A stretch of DNA of 6,067 nt from Treponema sp. UBA3819 (GCA_002369025.1 DFDV01000001.1:1-6067), one strand, 5' to 3'. Shown: positions 1-6,067, numbered from the stretch's first letter. The notes: generated from the letters alone by a model not told the origin. Numbers and translations: made by a program.

Positions 1-25
1 TAGATTTTCTCACAACAAGAGAATC

Positions 26-31
26 AAGGAG
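26..31 (+). promoter_or_regulatory. Shine-Dalgarno (AAGGAG) of the chemoreceptor gene
   Basis: AAGGAG lies 3 nt before the ATG at 35 and 12 nt before the in-frame ATG at 44. Neither spacing is ideal, so the start is ambiguous between MISMASET and MASETTRE; the choice changes only three residues. No other in-frame ATG, GTG or TTG occurs in bases 1-34. The promoter must lie mostly or wholly outside the window. Confidence 0.7.
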
Positions 32-34
32 TAT

Positions 35-2152
35 ATGATATCTATGGCTAGTGAAACTACCAGGGAAAAACGAACAAGCCTAACTAGGCGTCTTATCATT
101 CTTACAGGCTTTGTGATCGTCGCACTGAACGTTGTCCAGCTTTTGTTTGTTACGACAAATGCTAAAAAAGACATCGTTGCTGAAGACCTTGCAATGTATG
201 AGAATATGATGGACGGATACTCTGCCGCCCTTCAGAATGATCTTAACGGCTATTATCGGGCACTCAATACCTACATTTATTCTGATGTCGTAAAAACCGG
301 TGACTTGCAGACCTGTTTTGAATGGCTGCAGGATCCCGAGCATGCTAAACTGCGCGGCGATTTTGACTATGTAATGATTACCGGTCCAGACGGACAGGCC
401 CGCACGGACCTTGGAGGCGTCACAAACATCGTCGAACGCGACTACTTCAAGGCAATCATGCAGGAAGGCAAAGAAAAGTATGTTGATAACCCTGTTATCG
501 GAAAAACAACCGGTAAACCCGTTATCCACGTTTCCGTTCCCCTTAGAGATGCAAACGGCAGACAATTTGCCATGGTTACTGGTATCGTAAACGTAGAAAC
601 CATTACTGAAGAAATCAACCGCATTCAGATTGGTAAAAACGGCTTCGGCTATCTGCTTGCAAGCACAGGTATGGTAATTTCACACCCGCAGAAAGACCTG
701 ATTATGAAGCGCAACTTCCTCACAGACGAAGGAATGAGCAAGGAAAACACAGAAATCGCCCGTGCCATGACAAACGGCGAGCGCGGCGAAGGCTGGAAAA
801 AATCAAATACTCACAGAGGACAGGATCTGATTGTCTACCGCCCTGTTGTAGGAACTCCCTGGTCTCTGGCACTTTCTATCCCTGACTTCCAGATTTACGA
901 TCTGATAAACAACATCCGCTATGTCATGTTTGCATTCGGAATCGGCATCACCATTGCCCTTTGTGTGATTATCGGTGTACTTCTGGTCCGCTCACTCAAA
1001 CCGCTCAATGTTGTTGAGAACGCTATTACTGACATTGCTTCTGGCGATGCAGACCTGACCAAGCGTATCGACATTGATTCAAGCAATGAAATCGGCTATG
1101 TAGTTAAGGGCTTCAATGCCTTTGCCAAAAAGCTGCAGGACATCATCAGCGATGTAAAGAACTCCAAGGACGACCTTATGGTTGCCGGTGAAGACATGGC
1201 AAGTGCTGCCCAGGACACGGCATCATCCATCACCGAGATTATCGCCAACATCGAAAGCATGCATCATCAGATTGAAGGTCAGAAAAGCAGCGTAGACCAG
1301 ACTGCAGGTGCCGTAAACGAGATTGCATCCAACATTGAATCTCTGGAGCGCATGATTGAAAGCCAGTCTTCTGGTGTAACCCAGGCGAGTGCTGCCGTTG
1401 AGCAGATGATTGGAAACATCTCATCGGTCAACAGTTCTATGGACAAGATGGCCACCTCATTCGGCGAACTCCGCACGAACTCACAGGTCGGATTTACCAA
1501 GCAGCAGGCGGTAAACGACCGCGTAAAGGAAATTGAAAGCCAGTCAGAAATGCTGCAGGAAGCAAACGTGGCAATCGCCGCCATCGCAAGCCAGACAAAC
1601 CTGCTGGCCATGAACGCGGCTATCGAAGCGGCCCATGCGGGAGAGGCAGGAAAGGGCTTTGCAGTTGTTGCTGACGAAATCCGTAAGCTTTCTGAAACAT
1701 CAACCGCCCAGTCTAAGACAATCGGCGACCAGCTGAACGGCATCAAGGAATCAATCTCTCAGGTTGTCACCGCTTCTGGTGAGGCCAGCAGCGCCTTTGA
1801 GTCCGTCTCCCACAAACTGGAAGAAACAGATGCCCTTGTTATGCAGATTAAGGCCGCAATGGAAGAACAGAACGAAGGTTCAAAGCAGATTACCGAAGCC
1901 CTGCACAACATGAACGACAGCACGGTGGAAGTCCGCAACGCGTCATCTGAAATGGAAGAAGGCAACAAGATGATTCTTTCCGAAGTGACCAACCTGCAGA
2001 ACGCCACCATGGCGATGAACGCAAGCATGGAGGAAATGTCAATCGGCGCACGAAAGATTAACGAAACCGGTGCAACACTGAGCGACATCTCCAACAAAGT
2101 AAAGGAATCAATCTCACAGATTGGTGAACAGGTAGATAAGTTCAGAGTATAA
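35..2152 (+). CDS. Methyl-accepting chemotaxis protein with double-Cache (dCache_1) sensor
   Basis: This is a transmembrane chemoreceptor that would sense a small ligand in the periplasm and control the CheA/CheW kinase array at the cell pole. It is complete at 705 residues. In order: a basic cytoplasmic tip (1-19), TM1 (about 20-42), a periplasmic dCache_1 sensor (about 43-290), TM2 (about 297-318), HAMP (about 319-372) and the long MCP signalling hairpin (about 380-700). The sensor shows RDYF at 135-138, the PVIGKTTGKPVIHVSVPL block at 153-170 and, in the second lobe, GFGYLLASTGMVISHP at 203-218. The highly conserved hairpin tip runs about 519-549, with QTNLLAMNAAIEAA followed by HAGEAGKGFAVVADEIR. 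The arms flanking the tip are each about 160 residues (roughly 23-24 heptads), which suggests a long-stalk class. No C-terminal CheR-docking pentapeptide is present; the protein ends DKFRV. It is transcribed convergently with the HAD gene, leaving a 5-nt gap between stops. The ligand is not predictable. Family assignment is very secure. Confidence 0.97.
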   Translation: MISMASETTREKRTSLTRRLIILTGFVIVALNVVQLLFVTTNAKKDIVAEDLAMYENMMDGYSAALQNDLNGYYRALNTYIYSDVVKTGDLQTCFEWLQDPEHAKLRGDFDYVMITGPDGQARTDLGGVTNIVERDYFKAIMQEGKEKYVDNPVIGKTTGKPVIHVSVPLRDANGRQFAMVTGIVNVETITEEINRIQIGKNGFGYLLASTGMVISHPQKDLIMKRNFLTDEGMSKENTEIARAMTNGERGEGWKKSNTHRGQDLIVYRPVVGTPWSLALSIPDFQIYDLINNIRYVMFAFGIGITIALCVIIGVLLVRSLKPLNVVENAITDIASGDADLTKRIDIDSSNEIGYVVKGFNAFAKKLQDIISDVKNSKDDLMVAGEDMASAAQDTASSITEIIANIESMHHQIEGQKSSVDQTAGAVNEIASNIESLERMIESQSSGVTQASAAVEQMIGNISSVNSSMDKMATSFGELRTNSQVGFTKQQAVNDRVKEIESQSEMLQEANVAIAAIASQTNLLAMNAAIEAAHAGEAGKGFAVVADEIRKLSETSTAQSKTIGDQLNGIKESISQVVTASGEASSAFESVSHKLEETDALVMQIKAAMEEQNEGSKQITEALHNMNDSTVEVRNASSEMEEGNKMILSEVTNLQNATMAMNASMEEMSIGARKINETGATLSDISNKVKESISQIGEQVDKFRV

Positions 2153-2157
2153 GGCTT

Positions 2158-2805
2158 TTAAGCCAGCAGTAATTTCTGCAAATCATCAACGGTCGGTGCA
2201 ATATAATCTGCGCCGGCCGTTTTTAATTCTTCCCGGCTTCCGTAGCCATACAAAATCCCTACACAGGACACTCCGTTTGCTTTTGCACCGTCCACATCAT
2301 GCCGGCGGTCCCCGACCATTACAACATCATTCGCTTTTGCCCCGCAGCCGTCCATCACATAACGGATTACCGTGGTTTTATCGGCATGCGTTTCTGCCTC
2401 ATCGCTTCCGCCGCAAAAATCAAAATATTTAAAGAGGTCGTAGTGCTTTAAGATGGGGAACATAAATTTTTCCGGCTTTCCTGTAGCGACGCAAAGGTGT
2501 TTGCCTGCGTCTTTTAAGGCCGCAAGCAGCTGGGGAATTCCCTTGTAGACACTGTTTTCAAAAATACCATGGACGGCGTAGTATTCGCGGTAAACTGCCA
2601 TGGCCTTTACGGCATCTTCTTTGCTGAAGCCATAAAATGTACTGAAGGAATAGACCAGTGGCGGCCCGATAAAACGGTAAAGGGCGGCATCATCCGCCTC
2701 CTCTATACCCCATCTTTTGAGGGCATAGCGCACTGAGTTGATAATGCCGGGCCCGCTTTCAGTAAGAGTGCCGTCCAGATCAAAAAAGATATAATTCTGC
2801 TTCAT
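2158..2805 (-). CDS. HAD-superfamily hydrolase, 5'-nucleotidase / phosphoglycolate phosphatase-like
   Basis: This is a cytoplasmic phosphatase of the HAD superfamily, complete at 215 residues, the usual length for the Gph/PpaX/5'-nucleotidase group. All catalytic motifs are visible: motif I DLDGT (nucleophile D9, acid/base D11), motif II CVATGKP (T108), motif III lysine K143 in HADKTTV, and motif IV VGDRRHD (D166, D170). The cap region carries FIGPPL (45-50), YREYY (72-76) and FENSVYKGI (82-90). That pattern is typical of the HAD 5'-nucleotidase-like branch rather than classical phosphoglycolate phosphatase. The likely substrate is a nucleoside monophosphate or another small phosphoester, but sequence alone does not settle this. 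It is the last gene of the minus-strand operon: its ATG overlaps the preceding TAA by one base (TAATG), and a weak GGGTGAG Shine-Dalgarno lies about 9 nt upstream. Its last ~22 codons would be antisense to the chemoreceptor 3' UTR. No convincing terminator follows it. Confidence 0.9.
   Translation of the reverse strand: MKQNYIFFDLDGTLTESGPGIINSVRYALKRWGIEEADDAALYRFIGPPLVYSFSTFYGFSKEDAVKAMAVYREYYAVHGIFENSVYKGIPQLLAALKDAGKHLCVATGKPEKFMFPILKHYDLFKYFDFCGGSDEAETHADKTTVIRYVMDGCGAKANDVVMVGDRRHDVDGAKANGVSCVGILYGYGSREELKTAGADYIAPTVDDLQKLLLA
2189..2224 (+). terminator. Intrinsic terminator of the chemoreceptor transcript, inside the opposing HAD gene
   Basis: On the plus strand, bases 2189-2200 (ACGGTCGGTGCA) pair with 2209-2220 (TGCGCCGGCCGT). 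They form a 12-bp GC-rich stem with two G-T wobbles and an 8-nt loop (ATATAATC). A run of five T follows at 2220-2224, then AATT. It sits 36 nt beyond the chemoreceptor stop. It overlaps codons 196-206 of the minus-strand HAD hydrolase, so these bases serve both as coding sequence and as a terminator. Stem and T-run were read directly; termination itself is inferred. Confidence 0.7.
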
Positions 2806-3404
2806 TATATGGGCTCACCCGTAAGGCGCTCGATAAAGGCACGGGCATCTTCCGCTCCGGTAAAAAGATGGGCGTGAATGCCAAGACTTTGTGCCGCCGC
2901 AACATTCTGCTCGTTGTCATCAAAAAAGAAGATATCCTCAAAGTCCCAGGATTTTTCCGCATCACGGATATAATGCCAGAAAGTTATGTCCGGTTTAATC
3001 TGACGCATCAGGTGAGAGGCGTAGACAGCATCAAAAGCAGCATACTCCTTATGCTCCATGTGATACTGATAATGTACATCCAGGGTATTTGTTCCGCACA
3101 CCACCCTCTGCCCTTTTGCCTGCAAATCATGCACCAGAGCGACAGTTGCTTCTATGAGGGTGGGCTTAAAGAAAGTCAGCCAGTAGTTTTCTTTGGGGGC
3201 AGCACAGCCTTCGCGGCGGGCAAGCAGTTCAAGGCTTTCCATACTGGAAATATCACCACGACAGGCTGCATCAATCAGCCCGCCGTGTTTTTTTTCAGCC
3301 TCTTTTGCATCCGCTAGGCCCATGGCTCTGCAGATACCTTCCCATACCAGAAAGCCACGGGTTACCACTCCCCCCATATCAAAAATGAAGAGATAGGATT
3401 TCAT
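2805..3404 (-). CDS. YihX-like HAD phosphatase (sugar-phosphate phosphatase type)
   Basis: This is a cytoplasmic HAD phosphatase of 199 residues. I chose the ATG at 3404 rather than the in-frame ATG at 3437. The family's beta-strand plus motif I (SYLFIFDMGG) begins right after 3404, and that ATG forms a TAATG overlap with the upstream stop, exactly as at the next junction. Motifs from this start are D9 in FDMGGVV, T105 in CGTNT, K137 in QIKPD, and D162/D163 in FFFDDNEQN. The Asp usually found two residues after the nucleophile is Gly11, as in E. coli YihX (FDLGNV). The IKPDI...FFDDN..N...A..LGI pattern also fits the YihX and epoxide-hydrolase-N-like branch. YihX acts on alpha-glucose-1-phosphate, but substrates in this branch vary, so only a general sugar- or nucleotide-phosphate phosphatase call is justified. 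No good Shine-Dalgarno precedes the start, so translation probably depends on coupling to the transformylase gene. Confidence 0.85.
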   Translation of the reverse strand: MKSYLFIFDMGGVVTRGFLVWEGICRAMGLADAKEAEKKHGGLIDAACRGDISSMESLELLARREGCAAPKENYWLTFFKPTLIEATVALVHDLQAKGQRVVCGTNTLDVHYQYHMEHKEYAAFDAVYASHLMRQIKPDITFWHYIRDAEKSWDFEDIFFFDDNEQNVAAAQSLGIHAHLFTGAEDARAFIERLTGEPI

Positions 3405-4579
3405 TAGTGGTGGAAGAGTCTCATTCCCGTAAAGCACATGACCATGCCATACTTGTTACAGGTTTCAATGACATTGTCATCCCGTACGCTTCCGCCGGGC
3501 TGGGCAATTACGCTTACGCCGCTCTTTCTTGCCCGTTCAATATTGTCACCAAAGGGGAAGAAGGCATCACTGCCCAGAGCAACGTCTGTATTTTTGTCCA
3601 GCCATGCCCGTTTTTCTTCCCGGGTAAATACAGAGGGCTTTTCAGCAAAAATTGTCTGCCATTTGCCTTCTGCAAGTACGTCCTCGTACTCATCACCGAT
3701 GTAGACATCAATTGCGTTGTCGCGGTCAGCACGCTTAATGCCATCCACAAATTTCAGTCCCAGAACCTTGGGAGACTGACGCAGCCACCAGTTGTCGGCT
3801 TTCTGTCCTGCAAGGCGGGTACAGTGAATGCGGCTCTGCTGGCCTGCACCAATACCGATTGCCTGTCCGTCCTTTACATAGCAGACTGAATTAGACTGAG
3901 TGTACTTCAAGACAATCTGTGCAATCAGCAGATTATGCTTTTCTTCTTCCGTTAAGGTCTTTTTTTCCGTTACAATGTTCTTGAGCGTAGATTCATCCAG
4001 CTTGAAGAAATTGTGACCCTGCTCAAATTTTACGCCAAAAACCTGCTTTACTTCAGTTGCCGGCGGAACATAATCCGGGTCAATCTGCAGGATACAATAG
4101 GCTCCCTTTTTCTTTGCTTTCAGCAGTTCCAGAGCATCTGCGTCATAACCGGGAGCGATAACGCCGTCAGACACTTCCTTTGCAATCAGCTGGGCAGTTG
4201 CCTTGTCGCAGGTATCTGAAAGGGAAATAAAATCACCAAAAGATGACATGCGGTCAGCACCACGGGCGCGGGCATAGGCAGATGCCAGAGGTGTCAATTC
4301 GATTTTATCATCCACAAAGTAGATTTTTTTGAGTGTATCAGAAAGCGGCTTACCGATTGCCGCCCCTGCAGGAGACACATGTTTAAAACTCGTTGCCGCA
4401 GGAAGTCCTGTTGCTTCTTTAAGCTCCTTTACCAACTGCCAGCCGTTCAGGGCATCCAGCAGATTGATATATCCGGGTTTTCCGTTAATCACCGTAAGAG
4501 GCAGGTCGCCTTCGTCCACATAGACCCTCGCCGGTTTCTGGTTCGGGTTACAACCGTATTTCAGTTCAAGTTCTTTCAT
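3404..4579 (-). CDS. Monofunctional AICAR formyltransferase (phosphoribosylaminoimidazolecarboxamide formyltransferase)
   Basis: The enzyme transfers a formyl group from 10-formyltetrahydrofolate to AICAR to give FAICAR, the penultimate step of de novo IMP synthesis, in the cytoplasm. At 391 residues it corresponds only to the transformylase half of PurH. It starts directly at KYGCNPNQ (7-14) and lacks the roughly 200-residue MGS-like IMP cyclohydrolase domain. Transformylase signatures are intact: SFKHVSPAG (64-72) with the catalytic Lys66-His67 pair, GIGAGQQSR (242-250), SDAFFPFGD (337-345), QPGGSVRDDNVI (360-371) and the C-terminal FTGMRLFHH. This matches the known ~390-residue monofunctional group, so it is not a truncated PurH. 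The ATG at 4579 is the first in-frame start after an in-frame TAG at 4591-4589; only a weak GGAA precedes it. It is the first gene of a three-gene minus-strand operon, and its stop overlaps the next start as TAATG. A separate cyclohydrolase must be encoded elsewhere for IMP to be made. I leave the symbol empty because purH normally names the bifunctional protein. Confidence 0.95.
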   Translation of the reverse strand: MKELELKYGCNPNQKPARVYVDEGDLPLTVINGKPGYINLLDALNGWQLVKELKEATGLPAATSFKHVSPAGAAIGKPLSDTLKKIYFVDDKIELTPLASAYARARGADRMSSFGDFISLSDTCDKATAQLIAKEVSDGVIAPGYDADALELLKAKKKGAYCILQIDPDYVPPATEVKQVFGVKFEQGHNFFKLDESTLKNIVTEKKTLTEEEKHNLLIAQIVLKYTQSNSVCYVKDGQAIGIGAGQQSRIHCTRLAGQKADNWWLRQSPKVLGLKFVDGIKRADRDNAIDVYIGDEYEDVLAEGKWQTIFAEKPSVFTREEKRAWLDKNTDVALGSDAFFPFGDNIERARKSGVSVIAQPGGSVRDDNVIETCNKYGMVMCFTGMRLFHH

Positions 4580-4630
4580 GTTTCCATTCTACAGAAAATA
4601 AGCAAAAGGGGGAAGTGTGCGCGGGCAAAA

Positions 4631-4660
4631 TTGACAAAAGCAAAGCTCGTGAAGTAAAAT
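4631..4660 (+). promoter_or_regulatory. Sigma-70-type promoter of the lipoprotein gene
   Basis: A perfect -35 TTGACA (4631-4636) is followed after 18 nt by TAAAAT (4655-4660), five of six matches to TATAAT. Transcription would start near 4667, giving a leader of about 53 nt that ends in a strong Shine-Dalgarno. It is the best promoter in the window. Confidence 0.75.
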
Positions 4661-4685
4661 AGGTTGTACGCATTTTTGCGGACAA
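4656..4685 (-). promoter_or_regulatory. Candidate promoter for the transformylase-HAD operon
   Basis: Reading the minus strand, TTGTCC (4685-4680) and TATTTT (4661-4656) are separated by 18 nt, each matching four of six sigma-70 consensus positions. It would give a leader of roughly 70 nt before the ATG at 4579. Its -10 lies on top of the plus-strand -10, so the two promoters would compete. It is weak by sequence; other AT-rich hexamers nearer the gene cannot be excluded. Confidence 0.35.
4664..4685. repeat. Short inverted repeat in the divergent promoter region (operator-like)
   Basis: Arms TTGTACGCA (4664-4672) and TGCGGACAA (4677-4685) are inverted copies with one mismatch (A4668 against G4681) around a TTTT centre. 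It covers the predicted start of the plus-strand transcript and the predicted minus-strand -35. It could therefore be an operator serving both directions or, in RNA, a small hairpin at the very 5' end of the lipoprotein mRNA. A six-T run follows at 4691-4696, but the gap of five bases argues against a simple terminator. Confidence 0.4.
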
Positions 4686-4705
4686 TGCAATTTTTTGATT
4701 ACAGT

Positions 4706-4711
4706 AAGGAG
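4706..4711 (+). promoter_or_regulatory. Shine-Dalgarno of the lipoprotein gene
   Basis: AAGGAG (within TAAGGAG) is followed by 8 nt and then the ATG at 4720. The spacing is ideal, and this fixes the start of the lipoprotein gene. Confidence 0.9.
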
Positions 4712-4719
4712 AAGACGGT

Positions 4720-6067
4720 ATGAAAAAACTGAATGTACTGCTTGCTGCAGTACTGCTTGGAGCACTCTCAGCAACTACCTTTATCAGCTGCTCAAACGGC
4801 GAAGATGGAAAGGACGGCGTAGGCATTGTATGGAAAGGCCAACTCGCCACCGCCCCCGCAAACCCGGACTACAACTGGGCCTATTACAACACTACGGACA
4901 AGTGCTCCTACCTCTGGGATGGAAGCAAATGGACAGTGCTTGCAGGGCCATCAGCACAAACGGAATTTTCCGTCTCAGTCGTAGGAAGCGACACTTTTAC
5001 CACAAAAGAGGTCTATTTCAGGAGTTTAGACACCAACAAAAAAATTTGCAATGTGGGGGGAACTCCTGTAACATTTGCTTTTGCAAACGATATGCCGGAA
5101 GTGCCCTATGTACTCTGCACCGATGCTGTTATCAAAGACCTGACCGGAAGAACATATACCGTCAGTGCGGTAACAAAAGACTCAAAGTCTGTAACCGTCA
5201 CCAACTCCGTAACTAGTGCAACGCTCACCTTAGACCTGACAAGGCACACCTGCACCTACAGCAACTACGATGCCTTCTTCCTGACAAGCAAAGACGCCTC
5301 CTACGTTGACGTTGCCTATCCCCTGAATGACTATATAAAAATAGTTGATCTGCACAACACCCCGGGACAGTCCATCGCCCTTGACTGGTCAACGCAAGAC
5401 ATAGGCGTAGTGATTTATAACAACGGCAACACCTGCTCCCTCGCTATTCCCCTGCAGTTTTTCAACACTGTCTTCGGGCAGAATTTCGTCTACAATGGCA
5501 GCAACATCTATTACCCTAACGACCTTCTGCAAAAGGGCACGGATGCCAATGGCTACAAGGCACTTCAAGATGAGTATTACAGCGTAGGCTCAAAAACGGA
5601 AACTTCTCAGAAATTTGCGGACTACCGCTACAACGATTTCTGTCTGAACCTCGACATCAACTACGGACTCAAATCCCAGCACGGCATAGATAAGTTCCCC
5701 GATTTTGACACTTACTTTACCGTCATCGGGCTGAAGGATAAGCTAAAGAGCACAAATCCCCTCACTTTTGCCCAGGCCGTCAGGGATGTCTGCGAATACT
5801 ACTTTGGTGACGGACATTCAAATTATGTGAAAAACTCTTACCTCATTGGATCTACCGCATCAATATCCACTGAGCTTCTGTCTCAGAACGATAAAAACTA
5901 CGCCATAAACACCACACTTTACAAAACTGCCCGCAATAAAGGGAAAGAAACGGTTACTGAAAACGGACAGGCACGGGCAAAGATTCCCGGCTACGAACTC
6001 TCTTCAGACAAAAAGACCATCATCGTCCGCTTTGATTCATTTGAAAACAACAACAGCAAAAGAGAGG
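4720..6067 (+). CDS. Secreted lipoprotein, N-terminal part of an S41-type peptidase-like protein (3' end outside window)
   Basis: The frame is open from the ATG at 4720 to the window edge (449 codons, no stop), so the gene is cut by the window. Residues 1-24 form a lipoprotein signal: KK, a hydrophobic stretch, then FISC with Cys24 as the lipidated residue. The lipobox is relaxed, as is common in spirochetes. Next come a short Gly-rich stretch (GEDGKDGVG, 27-35) and a small aromatic module (WKG at 38-40, NWAYYN at 52-57, YLWDGSKW at 64-71). The rest resembles the N-terminal portion of S41-family peptidases: VPYV (128-131), YDAFF (183-187), IPLQFFNTVFG then FVYNG (243-260), the helical DINYGLKSQHGID (312-324), DTYF..IGLKDKL (330-342) and FGDGHS (362-367). 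Then a beta-strand (KKTIIVRFDSF) leads toward the missing core. The catalytic Ser/Lys region is not in view, so activity cannot be judged. The likely location is an outer or inner membrane surface. The S41 call rests on remembered family patterns and is moderate; the lipoprotein call is firm. Confidence 0.8.
   Translation, partial: MKKLNVLLAAVLLGALSATTFISCSNGEDGKDGVGIVWKGQLATAPANPDYNWAYYNTTDKCSYLWDGSKWTVLAGPSAQTEFSVSVVGSDTFTTKEVYFRSLDTNKKICNVGGTPVTFAFANDMPEVPYVLCTDAVIKDLTGRTYTVSAVTKDSKSVTVTNSVTSATLTLDLTRHTCTYSNYDAFFLTSKDASYVDVAYPLNDYIKIVDLHNTPGQSIALDWSTQDIGVVIYNNGNTCSLAIPLQFFNTVFGQNFVYNGSNIYYPNDLLQKGTDANGYKALQDEYYSVGSKTETSQKFADYRYNDFCLNLDINYGLKSQHGIDKFPDFDTYFTVIGLKDKLKSTNPLTFAQAVRDVCEYYFGDGHSNYVKNSYLIGSTASISTELLSQNDKNYAINTTLYKTARNKGKETVTENGQARAKIPGYELSSDKKTIIVRFDSFENNNSKRE

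Noticed and set aside
80..565. Minus-strand 161-codon open frame opposite the chemoreceptor sensor, and similar minus-strand frames at 1279-1746 and 1759-2097.
   Set aside because: They are antisense shadows of a confidently assigned gene, with no family motifs and no start signals.
2153..2164. GGCTTTTAAGCC hairpin spanning the gap between the two convergent stops, and the neighbouring GCAG-N6-CTGC (2166-2179), as a bidirectional terminator.
   Set aside because: Stems are only 4-5 bp and no T-run follows on either strand. The stem at 2189-2224 is far stronger for the plus strand.
3405..3437. Upstream ATG at 3437 as the start of the YihX-like phosphatase (11 extra residues).
   Set aside because: The extra residues precede the conserved first strand of the fold and would overlap the transformylase gene by 34 nt. 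The ATG at 3404 gives the same TAATG coupling seen at the next junction.
4580..4655. ZTP or purine riboswitch in the leader of the transformylase operon.
   Set aside because: ZTP riboswitches often precede this gene type, but I find no CCGCC/GGG(C/T) ZTP core and no purine-aptamer three-way-junction pattern in these ~75 nt.
4668..4681. ACGCATTTTTGCGG as an E. coli-type PurR box.
   Set aside because: The half-sites resemble ACGCA/TGCG, but the centre is two bases shorter than the PurR consensus, and this LacI-type regulator is not expected here.
4695..5216. Plus-strand 173-codon open frame, and the minus-strand frame 4566-4850, near the lipoprotein start.
   Set aside because: The plus-strand frame begins upstream of the Shine-Dalgarno and encodes a Cys/Arg-rich sequence with no recognisable motif. 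The +1 lipoprotein frame has the ribosome site, signal peptide and family patterns. The minus-strand frame overlaps both the promoter and coding sequence.
1..6067. A novel defence, mobile or RNA-guided system.
   Set aside because: All confidently read genes belong to known chemotaxis, purine, phosphatase and lipoprotein families. No direct-repeat arrays, transposase, integrase, reverse transcriptase or toxin-antitoxin signatures are visible.

Overview
The window most likely comes from a treponeme-like spirochete. This is an inference from gene content and protein style, not from a marker gene. The pointers are a long-stalked chemoreceptor with a double-Cache sensor, a stand-alone (monofunctional) AICAR transformylase, and a lipoprotein with a relaxed spirochete-type lipobox. 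That lipoprotein carries a short Gly-rich GEDGKDG stretch and a WAYYN/WDG.W segment that I associate with Treponema surface lipoproteins. No rRNA, tRNA, insertion sequence, CRISPR array or phage gene is visible.

Layout. (1) Bases 35-2152, plus strand: a complete 705-residue methyl-accepting chemotaxis protein with its own Shine-Dalgarno. A strong intrinsic terminator for it (2189-2224) lies inside the 3' end of the next, opposing gene. (2) Bases 2158-4579, minus strand: a tight three-gene operon read from right to left. It encodes monofunctional AICAR formyltransferase (purine synthesis), then a YihX-like HAD phosphatase, then a 5'-nucleotidase/phosphoglycolate-phosphatase-like HAD hydrolase. 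Each junction is a TAATG stop/start overlap. (3) Bases 4580-4719: the divergent intergenic region. It has a near-consensus plus-strand promoter, an overlapping weaker minus-strand promoter candidate, and an inverted repeat between them. (4) Bases 4720 to the window edge, plus strand: the first 449 codons of a secreted lipoprotein whose visible part matches the N-terminal part of an S41-type (tail-specific protease-like) peptidase. The catalytic serine region would lie beyond the edge.

How the genes relate. The operon couples the penultimate step of IMP synthesis to two small phosphatases, at least one of a type that acts on nucleoside monophosphates or sugar phosphates. This may be a nucleotide-homeostasis or metabolite-cleanup unit, but substrates cannot be read from the sequence. 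The chemoreceptor and the lipoprotein are separate transcription units with envelope roles (sensing, and surface or periplasmic proteolysis or binding). I see no convincing evidence of a wholly new system. The points most worth a second look are the terminator embedded in an opposing coding sequence, the stand-alone transformylase with its coupled phosphatases, the shared operator-like region, and the truncated S41-like lipoprotein.
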